NCBI GenBank assembly: GCA_004020645.1 | Contig: SAQL01000001.1 | Coordinates: 498,255 to 562,254, forward strand | From: Mesorhizobium sp. | GTDB taxonomy: Bacteria > Pseudomonadota > Alphaproteobacteria > Rhizobiales > Rhizobiaceae | DNA: 64,000 nt | Reading direction: 5' to 3' | Part shown: in pieces, positions 16,793-25,617 of the stretch | Layout: every line of letters starts with the position of its first letter | Position numbering within the stretch: the stretch's first letter is position 1 | Translations under genes and position numbers: made by a program | Notes under the pieces: generated by a model | What the model was told of the DNA's origin: nothing | The model's database searches: none | The model's input: only the letters and a program-made list of their open reading frames with translations

Positions 16793-17456
16793 CGGAAAGC
16801 TCCCTTGCAGCATCCTTGCCGATCCAGCGCGCCGTCTTGTCGGTCGAACCGGCCAGCTTTTGTGCCAGGGCGAGGGCAGCGCCGTGCAAATTCATCGATC
16901 GCTTGCCGATCGAACGAAGCGCCCAGTTCACCGCCTTCTTCACAAAATTACGGCCGTCGTTGGCATGCGCTTCGATGATCGACAGGAAGTCGAGAAAGGT
17001 CGCCTCTGGTTCATTCTTCCGGTGGACCACCGACCAGGCCATCATGGCAAAGGCTGTCCGTCGAACGAATTCCCGTTCGTCGGCTGCGAATTCGGCGATC
17101 AGTTCCCTCCAGGAATCCGTATCGACAAAGAGATCGGAGACGCCGTCGACGATATCCCATGAGTCGAAAGTCGCCGCCCATCGTCTTGCATCCGCGGCAG
17201 AGAACCGCTTCGGATCGGCCGTGACGGAAGCGATGAACTGCGCTTCCATGATACCTGTCTGCCATAGCTCGAAGGCCCGCTCATGGTTGCGCTTGATTTT
17301 CTTGGCAATCTGCCGTTGCACGCCATGCGGGATGCCGAGCGCACGCTCGATCTTGATGCCGTAGCGCAGCATGCCAAGGCGATTCTCCTCCGAGCCGATC
17401 GAGCGCAGATGGTCGACAATTTCCTCGGCGCTGGATTGAGGCGACAGTTCGGCCAA
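16755..17456 (-). CDS. DNA alkylation repair protein, AlkD-like
   Basis: A 233-residue all-helical HEAT-repeat-like protein of COG4912. Family stretches are SEENRLGMLRYGIKIERALG, the WDIVDGVSDLF core, EFVRRTAFAMMAWSVVHRKN and the Asn-Phe-Val-Lys-Lys-Ala-Val-Asn-Trp-Ala-Leu-Arg helix. AlkD enzymes excise bulky 3- and 7-alkylpurines. The gene lies 8 bases downstream of the dehydrogenase gene and overlaps the acetyltransferase, suggesting a three-gene transcript, though the roles are not obviously linked. Confidence 0.88.
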   Translation of the reverse strand: MAELSPQSSAEEIVDHLRSIGSEENRLGMLRYGIKIERALGIPHGVQRQIAKKIKRNHERAFELWQTGIMEAQFIASVTADPKRFSAADARRWAATFDSWDIVDGVSDLFVDTDSWRELIAEFAADEREFVRRTAFAMMAWSVVHRKNEPEATFLDFLSIIEAHANDGRNFVKKAVNWALRSIGKRSMNLHGAALALAQKLAGSTDKTARWIGKDAARELSDVKTLERLARKG

Positions 17457-17464
17457 GACGAGAC

Positions 17465-18334
17465 CTACTTTTCCAATCGCGCCAGCAAAGAGGACGTGTC
17501 CCAGCGCTTGCCGCCCATCCCCTGCACATCCTTGTAGAATTGGTCGACAAGTGCCGTCACCGGCAGCTTGGCGCCGTTGCGGTCGGCCTCCGCCAGGCAG
17601 ATGCCGAGATCCTTGCGCATCCAGTCGACGGCGAAGCCGAAATCATATTTGCCGAGATTCATCGTCTTGTGGCGGTTCTCCATCTGCCATGAGCCGGCCG
17701 CGCCCTTGGAGATCACCTCGATGACTTTCTCGATGTCGAGCCCGGCCTTCTTGCCGAAATGGATGCCTTCGGCCAGCCCTTGGACAAGACCGGCGATGCA
17801 GATCTGGTTGATCATCTTGGTGAGCTGGCCGGAGCCGGCCGGACCCATCAGCCCGACCATGCGGGCATAAGCATCGATGACGGGCTTTGCTTTGTCGAAG
17901 GCTTTCTGTTCGCCGCCGACCATGACGGTCAGCACGCCGTTTTCGGCGCCGGCCTGACCGCCGGAGACCGGTGCGTCCAGGAACGAGAAACCGCGCACTT
18001 GCGCCTTCTCAGCCAGTTCGCGCGCGACTTCAGCCGAGGCCGTGGTGTTGTCGATGAAGATGGCTCCCTTCTCCATCGTCTGGAACGCACCTTCGGCTCC
18101 AATCGTCACCGCGCGCAGGTCGTCATCATTGCCAACACAGGAAAAGACAAAGTCCTTGCCGTCAGCCGCTTCAGCCGGCGTGTTGGCGACACTGCCGCCA
18201 TGCTGGGCAACCCATTGCTCGGCCTTTGCCTTGGTGCGGTTATAGACGGTGACGTCGTGGCCGCCCTTGTTCCTGAGATGTCCGGCCATTGGATAGCCCA
18301 TGACGCCAAGACCGAGAAATGCCACCGATGCCAT
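17465..18334 (-). CDS. 3-hydroxyisobutyrate dehydrogenase-like NAD(P) oxidoreductase
   Basis: A 289-residue beta-hydroxyacid dehydrogenase. The N-terminal Rossmann motif is FLGLGVMGYPMAGHL, the substrate-binding signature FLDAPVSGGQAGAENG, and the catalytic Lys lies in GQLTKMINQIC (a K conserved in the family). Members include GarR, MmsB and serine or tartronate semialdehyde reductases; the exact substrate cannot be fixed. The start at 18334 is preceded by AAGGG. It follows the amino acid transporter genes on the same strand, 63 bases away, and might act on an imported substrate. Confidence 0.9.
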   Translation of the reverse strand: MASVAFLGLGVMGYPMAGHLRNKGGHDVTVYNRTKAKAEQWVAQHGGSVANTPAEAADGKDFVFSCVGNDDDLRAVTIGAEGAFQTMEKGAIFIDNTTASAEVARELAEKAQVRGFSFLDAPVSGGQAGAENGVLTVMVGGEQKAFDKAKPVIDAYARMVGLMGPAGSGQLTKMINQICIAGLVQGLAEGIHFGKKAGLDIEKVIEVISKGAAGSWQMENRHKTMNLGKYDFGFAVDWMRKDLGICLAEADRNGAKLPVTALVDQFYKDVQGMGGKRWDTSSLLARLEK

Positions 18335-18397
18335 GTTTGCGAATCCCTTCAAGCCTGTTGTCCGGCCTTCTTAGCGGATCGGGCAAAGCTATGGGAG

Positions 18398-19231
18398 TCA
18401 GCGGTGCAGATGTATGGTAATGCGCCGTTCTATCCACTCGACCGCGTGACGGAGTATCTCGACAATGATCAGATAGATGATCGCCGCCCAGATATAGGAC
18501 TGGAAGTCGAAAGTGCGCGAATAGGTGAGCTTCGTAATGCCCATCAGATCATAGACCGTGATGAGGGCCACGATGGCGGAGCCTTTGATCATCAGGATGA
18601 TCTCGTTGCCATAGGGACGCAGCGCCACGATCAGCGCCTGTGGTAAGATGATCTTGCGCAGTGTTTGCAGTTTGTGCAGGCCAAGCGAGGCAGCGCCTTC
18701 CCACTGACCTCTGGGGACGCTCTCGATTGCGCCGCGCAGGATCTCAGCCTGATAGGCTGCTGTATTGAGGGTGAACGAGAAAATGGCGCAGTACCAGGCT
18801 TCACGAAAAAAGCCCCACAGGCCGACAGCTTCAAGTGCCGGTCGAAACGAACCCACTCCATAGTAGACAAGAAAGACTTGGGTCAAAAGCGGAGTGCCGC
18901 GAAAGAAGTAGACATAAGCGTAGGCAACGCTGGACAGGATCCGGTTCCTGGACATCCGCGCGTAGGCGACAGGAACTGAAAGGACGGCTCCCAACACGAT
19001 CGACACAGCGACAAGCGTGAGCGTCACGCCAAGGCCAGAGATGTAGCCCGGAGCGTATTTCTGGAAGAGTTCGGAATTCCAAGCCTCGACCAAGTATACA
19101 ATCATGCCGATGCCGAGCACGATCCAGAGACCGACCAACGCATATCCCAATACACGTTGCCGGGACCAGCCGCGCGGGATTGCTGGCGGTTTTTCGACCT
19201 TGGTCGCCACGTCGGCTGCTGCCGCACTCAT
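18398..19231 (-). CDS. Polar amino acid ABC transporter permease (HisM-like)
   Basis: A 277-residue inner-membrane permease. A cytoplasmic basic N-terminus precedes five or six membrane segments, and RGTPLLTQVFLVYYG and the coupling-loop motif EGAASLGLHKLQTLRKIILP identify the His/Glu/Gln permease family. The start overlaps the stop of the paired permease by 4 bases (ATGA). It works as a heterodimer with the next gene product, transporting a basic or polar amino acid delivered by the periplasmic protein at 20054. Confidence 0.92.
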   Translation of the reverse strand: MSAAAADVATKVEKPPAIPRGWSRQRVLGYALVGLWIVLGIGMIVYLVEAWNSELFQKYAPGYISGLGVTLTLVAVSIVLGAVLSVPVAYARMSRNRILSSVAYAYVYFFRGTPLLTQVFLVYYGVGSFRPALEAVGLWGFFREAWYCAIFSFTLNTAAYQAEILRGAIESVPRGQWEGAASLGLHKLQTLRKIILPQALIVALRPYGNEIILMIKGSAIVALITVYDLMGITKLTYSRTFDFQSYIWAAIIYLIIVEILRHAVEWIERRITIHLHR

Positions 19232-19941
19232 CGTTGCACCTGTTGTCGGCCAACCCTGCGTTCAATGGCATTGATGCCGAAGGACGAGATGATGGCGAGG
19301 AGCAGATAGATAAGAGCAGCGACCCCAAAAAACAGGAATGCATGCTTGGTGACGCGGGCGGCGACGCCCGCTTGCCGCAATATGTCGGCAAGACCGATGG
19401 CGGATACCAGCGCTGTATCCTTGAGCAGGATAAGCCACAGATTGGCAAGACCCGGCAGGGCAATACGGATAAGCTGCGGCAGCACCACCAGTCGCATCGT
19501 CTGCCAGCCCGACAGGCCAACCGAATAGCCGCCCTCATACTGTCCCTTCGGAATGGCGCGGAACGCGGAGAGGAAGACCTCGCTGGCATAGGACGAGAAG
19601 ACGACTCCGAGCGCGATCATGCCGGAAACAAATGCGTTCACTTCGACCGCAGCGGTCGGGTCATACAGACGCATCAATTGCTGGATGCCGATTTGCGCGC
19701 CGTAAAAGATCATGAACAGGGTCAGCAGCTCGGGCAATCCACGAAAGATCGTGGTGTAGATATTGCCGGCCAACCTCAGTGAGGGCTCGTTGGATTGCTT
19801 GGCCAGTGCAACCAGGAAGCCGATCATCAGACCGACAGGCAGGGTCGCGGCTGCAAGCGAAACGGTGATGAAAACACCATAGGCGATGTCGTCGAGCCAG
19901 CCTTCGGGTCCCCAACTGAGCAGCGTCCAAACGCTTTGCAT
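19228..19941 (-). CDS. Polar amino acid ABC transporter permease (HisQ-like)
   Basis: A 237-residue permease with membrane segments from about residue 20 on. The family motif FRGLPELLTLFMIFYGAQIG and the coupling loop KGQYEGGYSVGLSGWQTMRL, ending VVLPQLIR, are clear. It is the second half of the permease heterodimer. The upstream gene encodes the binding protein 112 bases away, with a hairpin between them. No ATP-binding gene occurs in the cluster, so the ATPase must come from elsewhere. Confidence 0.92.
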   Translation of the reverse strand: MQSVWTLLSWGPEGWLDDIAYGVFITVSLAAATLPVGLMIGFLVALAKQSNEPSLRLAGNIYTTIFRGLPELLTLFMIFYGAQIGIQQLMRLYDPTAAVEVNAFVSGMIALGVVFSSYASEVFLSAFRAIPKGQYEGGYSVGLSGWQTMRLVVLPQLIRIALPGLANLWLILLKDTALVSAIGLADILRQAGVAARVTKHAFLFFGVAALIYLLLAIISSFGINAIERRVGRQQVQR

Positions 19942-20012
19942 CCGCCTGCCTGTTCTCCTCTATGGCTTTTTGAGAGCGCGGCGTCGCGCCTCGCGCGCCG
20001 CTCCTTGCGCAA

Positions 20013-20033
20013 ACGGCGGGGATGTCCCGCCGT
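20013..20033 (-). terminator. Hairpin between binding-protein and permease genes
   Basis: A perfect 8-bp stem, ACGGCGGG-GATGT-CCCGCCGT, with no following T run. In transporters of this order such hairpins partially terminate transcription or protect the 3' end of the binding-protein message, so that more binding protein than permease is made. The stem is seen directly; the role is inferred. Confidence 0.7.
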
Positions 20034-20053
20034 TCGCTGTCAGCCCCGAAGGA

Positions 20054-20836
20054 TTAGGACTCGCCGCCGTAGACGTCGTACTTGAAGTACTTGTCGTTGA
20101 TTTCCTTGTACTTTCCGTTGGCGCGGATGGCGTCGATCGCCTTATTGAACTGATTGACCAACTCGGTCTCACCTTTGCGTACCGCGATGCCGGCGCCCGG
20201 ACCATGGATCTCGATGTCGGGCGTGATCGCACCGATCAGCTTGCAGCAGGCGCCGTCCGGCGTAGCAAGCCAGCCTTCGAGAACGGTGATATCGTCGTTG
20301 ACCGCATCAACGCGGCCATTGGCGAGATCGAGCTGGTATTCCTGCGCGGTCGGGTACGGCTTGATTGTACTGTCGGTATAGGTCTTGGTTGAATAATTGA
20401 AGTGGGTGGTGGACGCCTGCACGCCGATCGTCTTGCCGGCGAGATCTTGCTTGGTCACGCCCTTGATGTCGCTGTCCTTGGGCGCGGCGATCGCCGGCGG
20501 CGTGTTGTAGTATTTGTTGGTGAAGTCGACCTTCTCGGCACGCTCCGGCGTGATCGACATCGAGGCGACGATGGCGTCGAACTTGCCGGCCTGAAGCGCC
20601 GGGATGATGCCGTCCCAATCCTGCGCGACGAAAGTGCACTTCACCTTCATCTCGTCGCAAAGCGCCTTCGCGATATCGATGTCGAAGCCCACGAGCTGGC
20701 CATCGGCAGTCAGGTTGTTGAACGGCGGATAGGCTCCCTCCGTGCCGATCCTCAAGGTTTTTTCCTGAGCCTGGGCAACGCCCAATGTCAGCAGCGCAGC
20801 CGATGCGGCGAGCGCTATACGCAGTGCAGTACGCAT
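20054..20836 (-). CDS. Polar amino acid ABC transporter substrate-binding protein
   Basis: A 260-residue periplasmic protein. Signal peptide is residues 1-23 (LAASAALLTLGVAQAQ). The mature part is a lysine/arginine/ornithine-type binding protein: KTLRIGTEGAYPPFNNLTAD, GFDIDIAKALC, DAIVASMSITPERAEKVDFT. A disulfide pair is likely between CDEMKVKC cysteines, as in the LAO/HisJ proteins, and another Cys pair lies in GACCKL. Start 20836 has AGAGGA upstream. The exact ligand is not predictable; a basic amino acid is likely. Confidence 0.93.
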   Translation of the reverse strand: MRTALRIALAASAALLTLGVAQAQEKTLRIGTEGAYPPFNNLTADGQLVGFDIDIAKALCDEMKVKCTFVAQDWDGIIPALQAGKFDAIVASMSITPERAEKVDFTNKYYNTPPAIAAPKDSDIKGVTKQDLAGKTIGVQASTTHFNYSTKTYTDSTIKPYPTAQEYQLDLANGRVDAVNDDITVLEGWLATPDGACCKLIGAITPDIEIHGPGAGIAVRKGETELVNQFNKAIDAIRANGKYKEINDKYFKYDVYGGES

Positions 20837-21051
20837 GATGGTCCTCTCTGTATGTTCCCGGCCGTCGTTCCAAACGGCTCTGTGGGCGGTTCTTTTGACC
20901 GCCCGCTGGCGCGATACTCCCATTCTTTCCCAAGAAAAAGCAACTGTAAAACCGTTGCTTGCGGGGTTTCGCATTCCCAGACAATGCTGACGCTGCGGCA
21001 GGCATACCAACGAGGAAATAGGGGGCGGCCGATTGCTCCTTCGGCAGTGGC

Positions 21052-21561
21052 TCAGCGCGTCAAACCTGTCGTGCGCTCGATGAAGTCGGCTATCGATTTC
21101 GTGTCGTCGAGATCGAAGACAGGCAGGCTTTGGCCCGCTATGGCGAAGTCGGCGGCGATGGCGACGATATGCGGATCATTTGCCGAAAGCGGTGCCCGGT
21201 CCTTAGCCTCCAGACGCCGCGTCTCGATCTTGCTGTGCGACTCGCGCTTGTAGCCTTCGACCAGCACGATGTCGGAGGTGCCGAGCCGCGACAGGATCGC
21301 GTCCAGCGTCGGCTCGTCCTCGTCGCGCAATTCATGCATCAGCGCCCAGCGCCTGTCCGACACGATGGCGACTTCCGTGGCTCCGGCCTGTCGGTGGCGA
21401 AAGCTGTCCGCTCCCGGCTTGTCGATGTCGAAATCATGATGGGCGTGTTTCACCGTCGAGACTTTCCAACCACGCCGAACCAGTTCGGCGACCAGCTTTT
21501 CGGTTAGTGTCGTCTTGCCGGAATTCTTCCAACCGGTGATACCGAAGACGCGTCTCATCAT
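21052..21561 (-). CDS. mobB: Molybdopterin-guanine dinucleotide biosynthesis protein B
   Basis: A 169-residue GTP-binding partner of MobA. The P-loop is GWKNSGKTTLTEKL near the N-terminus; KHAHHDFDIDKPGADSFRHR is the diagnostic MobB stretch, and ILVEGYKRE-like VLVEGYKRES follows. It stimulates but is not essential for MGD formation. Its start overlaps the mobA stop by 4 bases, showing translational coupling. Confidence 0.94.
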   Translation of the reverse strand: MMRRVFGITGWKNSGKTTLTEKLVAELVRRGWKVSTVKHAHHDFDIDKPGADSFRHRQAGATEVAIVSDRRWALMHELRDEDEPTLDAILSRLGTSDIVLVEGYKRESHSKIETRRLEAKDRAPLSANDPHIVAIAADFAIAGQSLPVFDLDDTKSIADFIERTTGLTR

Positions 21562-22190
21562 GGCTCCATGCTCTGCAACAGACGTTCGGCCCGAACAAGG
21601 TCGTCTGAAGTATTGATGTTGAAGAAGGGGTCGTGCAGATGGCCTCCCGAGGTCAGCATCGGGAATTCCACATCGACAAAGTCATGCCGGTCGATAAAAG
21701 CGGAAACCCGCCTGATATCCTCATCGACCAGAAAACGCCGCAGAGCCTGGTGGAGCCCCAGCGGCCAGAGCGCGAATGTCGGATGCCGTTTGCCGCCGGA
21801 ACAGGCGACGGCGATCGTGCTGGGACGTTCGTCGACCGCCGCGGCCAGCCGTTCAACCAGATTTTCGGGCAGGAACGGTGTATCGCCCGCAGTCGTGACA
21901 AGTGCCTCGCAAGTCGTGTTCGCGGCAGCCCATTCGAGGCCGGTCAGGATCCCGGCGAGCGGTCCTGCAAAACCTTTTACCGTATCGGCAACCACCGGAA
22001 GCCCAACCTCGGCAAACCGTGCCGGGTCGCCATTGGCGCTGAGCACCAGCGGACCGACCTGCGGAGCAAAGCGCGCAACGACATGGTCCAGCAGGCTGCC
22101 GCCGCCAAGCGCAAGCAGGCCCTTGTCGCCGCCGCCCATTCGCCGCGACTGGCCACCGGCCAGAATGACGCCGGCAATCTCTTTAGTCAT
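21558..22190 (-). CDS. mobA: Molybdenum cofactor guanylyltransferase
   Basis: A 210-residue nucleotidyltransferase that joins GMP from GTP to Mo-molybdopterin, giving the MGD cofactor of DMSO-reductase-family enzymes. The N-terminal LAGGQSRRMGGGDKG is the GTP-binding signature, with TAGDTPFLPENL as the metal-binding block and GPLAGILTGLEWA between them. It belongs to a moaA-eamA-mobA-mobB transcript. Confidence 0.94.
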   Translation of the reverse strand: MTKEIAGVILAGGQSRRMGGGDKGLLALGGGSLLDHVVARFAPQVGPLVLSANGDPARFAEVGLPVVADTVKGFAGPLAGILTGLEWAAANTTCEALVTTAGDTPFLPENLVERLAAAVDERPSTIAVACSGGKRHPTFALWPLGLHQALRRFLVDEDIRRVSAFIDRHDFVDVEFPMLTSGGHLHDPFFNINTSDDLVRAERLLQSMEP

Positions 22191-22230
22191 CGTCTATCGT
22201 CCATGCGGTCACTCGCCGCGAACGGCAAGC

Positions 22231-23199
22231 CTATATGCCGTCCGGCGCCATATCAGGTCCAGCGCTTTCGGCGGCTGTCTTTCGCTGGCCGACGGTCCGT
22301 TCGCGGTAAAGTGCGTAGAGGCCGGAGCCGACGATGACGATAGCGCCGAGGATCATCGGCAGGTCGGGGACGTCGCCAAAGATGAACAGGCCAAGCAGGA
22401 TCGACCAGAGCAGGGCTGTGTAGCGGAACGGCGCAATGAACGAGATGTCGCCCACCCGCATCGCCATGATGATGAACTGGTAACCGATGACCACGAGCAC
22501 TGCCGCCAATGCCAGGAACGCCGTGCTTTCACCCGTCATCGGTGCCCACCCGCCCATTGGTAAAAGCAGCGCCGCCCCGAGCATTGTCATGGCGAGTGCC
22601 GTGGTGGTCGACACCAGCAATGTCGGAATGGCTTGCGGTATCCGCTTGGTGGCAAGGTCACGCACCGCACAACAGCCGACGCAGGCCAGCGCCAGCAGCG
22701 AATAGACGCTGAACCCCGCGAAGCCGGGTCGCACGATGATCAGCACGCCGGCAAAGCCGATGGCGATGGCCAGCCAGCGCCGCCAGCCGACGCCTTCGTT
22801 GAACACAAGTGCTGCGCCCATTGTCACTGCCAGCGGCAGCGCCTGCAGCACGGCCGAGACATTGGCAATTGGCAGATGGGCAAGGGCAACGAGGAACGAC
22901 ACCGTAGCACCGGCTTCGCCGGCGACGCGCACCGCAACCATCGGCTGCAGCATCGAGCCGGGCAGGGCAAGCGCACCGCGTTGCCAGGCAAGCAGGCCCA
23001 CGAAAAGCGAAGCGAAGGCGCCGCGGATCAGCATGACCTGCGCCATGTTCATGGATTCCGACGAGACTTTGGTGATCGCGTCGTTGAGGGTGAAACCAAT
23101 CATGGCCACCACCATGAACAGCGCGCCGCGAAGATTTGGGGAAAGAAGCAAAGGCGTTACCGGTTGTGCTTTTGCATCAAGCCTGTAGCAGCCGGTCAT
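22231..23199 (-). CDS. EamA/DMT family transporter within the molybdenum cofactor operon
   Basis: A 322-residue integral membrane protein with ten predicted hydrophobic segments, the EamA duplication (two halves of five). LRGALFMVVAMIGFTLNDAI begins the first half and SFIAPFRYTALLWSILLGLF is in the second. DMT proteins export small metabolites, amino acids or nucleosides. It lies between moaA and mobA on the same strand with short gaps, so cotranscription is likely, but no link to molybdenum is known to me. The first ATG has no clear ribosome-binding site; the start may lie some codons further in. Confidence 0.88.
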   Translation of the reverse strand: MTGCYRLDAKAQPVTPLLLSPNLRGALFMVVAMIGFTLNDAITKVSSESMNMAQVMLIRGAFASLFVGLLAWQRGALALPGSMLQPMVAVRVAGEAGATVSFLVALAHLPIANVSAVLQALPLAVTMGAALVFNEGVGWRRWLAIAIGFAGVLIIVRPGFAGFSVYSLLALACVGCCAVRDLATKRIPQAIPTLLVSTTTALAMTMLGAALLLPMGGWAPMTGESTAFLALAAVLVVIGYQFIIMAMRVGDISFIAPFRYTALLWSILLGLFIFGDVPDLPMILGAIVIVGSGLYALYRERTVGQRKTAAESAGPDMAPDGI

Positions 23200-23300
23200 A
23201 AGACAGCAACGTTAAAGGGCTGGGCCACAGCCTTTCGCGTGGCCCGTTACATCCTCCTCACAAGAGCGGCAGGTTTATTTCGGCGTTGTAACCGAGGAGA

Positions 23301-24296
23301 TCAGCCGCCGGTGACGCTCATGTGCCGCGACACCGAGGGACGGTTGGTACGGCGGTCGATGATGAAATCATGGCCCTTCGGCTTGCGGCCAATGGCTTCA
23401 TCGATGGCGTCGGCGACCAGTTCATTGCCTTCGGATGCACGCAACGGCGCGCGCAGATCGGCGGCATCCTCTTGGCCGAGGCACATATAGAGCGTGCCGG
23501 TGCAGGTCAGCCGGACGCGGTTGCAGCTCTCGCAGAAATTATGCGTCATCGGCGTGATGAAGCCGAGCCTGCCACCGGTCTCCGCGACATGGACGTAGCG
23601 GGCCGGACCACCGGTCTTGTAGGGGATATCGGTCAGCGTGAACTGCCGCTCAAGTGCAGCGCGCAGCAGCGACAGCGGCAGATACTGGTCGGTGCGGTCG
23701 GCGTCGATCTCGCCCATCGGCATGGTCTCGATAACCGTCAACTCCATGCCGCGGCCGTGCGCCCAGCGCAGCATCTCCGGCAGCTCGGCGTCATTGAAAT
23801 CCTTCAGCGCCACCGCATTGAGCTTTACCTTGAGCCCCGCTGCCTGCGCGGCGTCGATGCCGTCCATGACCTTGTCGAGATTGCCCCAGCGGGTAATCTG
23901 GCGGAATTTTTCCGGGTCCAGCGTGTCCAGCGAGACGTTGATGCGCTTGACCCCGCAATCGGCGAGCTCAGCGGCAAAGCGCGAAAGCTGCGAGCCGTTG
24001 GTGGTCAGCGTCAGTTCTTCCAGAGCGCCGCTCTCGAGATGACGCGAAATCTGACGCACCAGATGCATGATGTTCTTGCGCACCAGCGGCTCGCCGCCGG
24101 TAAGACGCAGTTTCCTGACGCCCTTTTCGACGAAAACCGTGCATAGGCGGTCGAGCTCTTCCAGCGACAGCAGATCCTTCTTGGGAAGGAAAGCCATGTC
24201 CTCGGCCATGCAATAGGTACAGCGGAAGTCGCAGCGGTCGGTGACCGACACGCGCAGATAGTTGATCGTGCGACCAAAAGGATCGATCATGTCCAT
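23301..24296 (-). CDS. moaA: GTP 3',8-cyclase (molybdenum cofactor step 1)
   Basis: A 331-residue radical SAM enzyme that, with MoaC, turns GTP into cyclic pyranopterin monophosphate. The SAM-cluster cysteines are C22, C26 and C29 in RCDFRCTYC, and the C-terminal cluster motif is Cys-x2-Cys-x13-Cys beginning at [11 protein letters not shown]. The chain ends in Gly-Gly, essential in Moa[11 protein letters not shown] is the SAM-binding Gly-rich motif. Both clusters are complete. An ATG two codons in (MIDPFG) is an alternative start. Confidence 0.97.
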   Translation of the reverse strand: MDMIDPFGRTINYLRVSVTDRCDFRCTYCMAEDMAFLPKKDLLSLEELDRLCTVFVEKGVRKLRLTGGEPLVRKNIMHLVRQISRHLESGALEELTLTTNGSQLSRFAAELADCGVKRINVSLDTLDPEKFRQITRWGNLDKVMDGIDAAQAAGLKVKLNAVALKDFNDAELPEMLRWAHGRGMELTVIETMPMGEIDADRTDQYLPLSLLRAALERQFTLTDIPYKTGGPARYVHVAETGGRLGFITPMTHNFCESCNRVRLTCTGTLYMCLGQEDAADLRAPLRASEGNELVADAIDEAIGRKPKGHDFIIDRRTNRPSVSRHMSVTGG

Positions 24297-24495
24297 GCTG
24301 GTGCGTTTCCCGTGGCTGCGAACGGCTTCGTTATATATGGCTATGTGATACGATCCAACCTACCATTCAAGATAAGAAAGTTTCGATCCTAGGCAACGTC
24401 GCGCCGCCGACAGATCGTGTCGGAAGTTTCGAAGCGGCCTTTTCCCGCTGCGCGAAGCGGCGTAGGGAAGGACAGATGACGCGGAACTTATCACT

Positions 24496-24849
24496 ATGAC
24501 GGCGCCGAAGGAACTCAGGGTCTCGAAGGACCGCAGGCTGCTTACCGTGACATTCCCGGACCATCAGCCATTCGAACTGCCGGCGGAGCTGCTGCGGGTG
24601 GCCTCGCCATCGGCCGAAGTGCAGGGCCATTCGCCCGAACAGCGCGTTACCGTTCCCGGCAAGCGCAACGTTGCAATCCTGAAGATCGAACCGGTCGGCA
24701 ACTATGCCGTCCGCATCACCTTCGACGATTTTCACGATACCGGCATCTTCACCTGGAATTACCTGCATACGCTGGGTCATGAGAAGGACGCACGCTGGGC
24801 CGCCTATCTCGCCGAACTGGATGAGAAGGGGCTAAGCCGCGATCGGTAG
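24496..24849 (+). CDS. DUF971 protein (gamma-butyrobetaine hydroxylase N-domain-like)
   Basis: A 117-residue protein matching DUF971: FPDHQPFELPAELLRVASPS, then VGNYAVRITFDDFHDTGIFT and WNYLHTLG near the end. The domain is found at the N-terminus of gamma-butyrobetaine hydroxylases and alone in proteins tied in some bacteria to iron-sulfur or ParA-like (Mrp) functions. Here it stands alone with no iron-sulfur gene next to it. Function not known. Confidence 0.87.
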   Translation: MTAPKELRVSKDRRLLTVTFPDHQPFELPAELLRVASPSAEVQGHSPEQRVTVPGKRNVAILKIEPVGNYAVRITFDDFHDTGIFTWNYLHTLGHEKDARWAAYLAELDEKGLSRDR

Positions 24850-24921
24850 CGCCGGCCCAGGCCCCGTCGTCAAAACGTCACCGATATCGAGTAGCGGCGG
24901 TGGATACGCGGAGACGAAAGC

Positions 24922-25533
24922 ATGTCCGTCATTGCCACGGTCGAACAGCTCGAAGCGCTCTATGGTCTGCCCGGCGAGACCTCGCTGGTCAAAGAACTCG
25001 ACCATGTGATCCCTGAATACGCCGCCTTCATCGAGGCCTCGCCTTTTGCCGCGCTTGCGACCAGCGGGCCGGAAGGGCTGGATTGCTCGCCGCGCGGCGA
25101 CCTCGCCGGCTTCGTCCGCATCCACGATCCGAAAACCCTGATGATGCCGGACCGGCGCGGCAACAACCGTGCCGATTCGCTAAAAAACATCATTCGCGAT
25201 CCGCGCGTCGGCCTGTTGTTCCTGGTCCCAGGCTCCGGCACGACGCTGCGCGTCAACGGCCGCGCCCACATCACCACGGATGCCGCGCTCTGTGTCTCGT
25301 TCACCGTCGACGGCCGACCGGCGCGTTCGGTCACGGTCATCGATGTCGATTCGGTCTATTTCCAGTGCGCTCGCGCCGTCCATCGGTCGGAACTGTGGAA
25401 CCCGGCGAGGCATGTCGACCCGAAGTCGCTGCCGACACCCGGAAAAATCCTGGAAATCACCAGCCGGGAAGGCATCGACGGCGAGACTTACGACAAGGAG
25501 TGGCCGGAGCGCGCGAAAAAGTCGATGTGGTGA
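24922..25533 (+). CDS. Pyridoxamine 5'-phosphate oxidase-family flavoprotein
   Basis: A 203-residue FMN-binding split-barrel protein of the MSMEG_1061-like group. Typical elements are FAALATSGPEGLDCSPRGDL, the phosphate-binding PDRRGNNRADSLKNI and VGLLFLVPGSGTTLRVNGRA, and a C-terminal tail after HPARHVD. Members of this group reduce or bind small cofactors; this one's substrate is unknown and it is not the PdxH of vitamin B6 synthesis. The stretch around GKILEITSREGIDGETYDKE is usual for the subgroup. Confidence 0.87.
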   Translation: MSVIATVEQLEALYGLPGETSLVKELDHVIPEYAAFIEASPFAALATSGPEGLDCSPRGDLAGFVRIHDPKTLMMPDRRGNNRADSLKNIIRDPRVGLLFLVPGSGTTLRVNGRAHITTDAALCVSFTVDGRPARSVTVIDVDSVYFQCARAVHRSELWNPARHVDPKSLPTPGKILEITSREGIDGETYDKEWPERAKKSMW

Positions 25534-25566
25534 GCGGATCGCTGCACGAACTCCATCCTTTTGTTT

Positions 25567-25615
25567 GAGCATTGAATTTTCCCAAAACCGGTTTCCACTT
25601 TTGGGTCCGATGCTC
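25567..25615. repeat. Rhizobial intergenic palindrome, type C
   Basis: GAGCAT and GATGCTC ends enclose CCCAAAACCGGTTTCCACTT and TTGGG, the widespread alphaproteobacterial intergenic palindrome with an AACCGGTTT core. It lies between the converging PPOX and MarR genes and probably forms a hairpin for both transcripts. A related element is at 60842. Confidence 0.75.
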
Positions 25616-25617
25616 CG

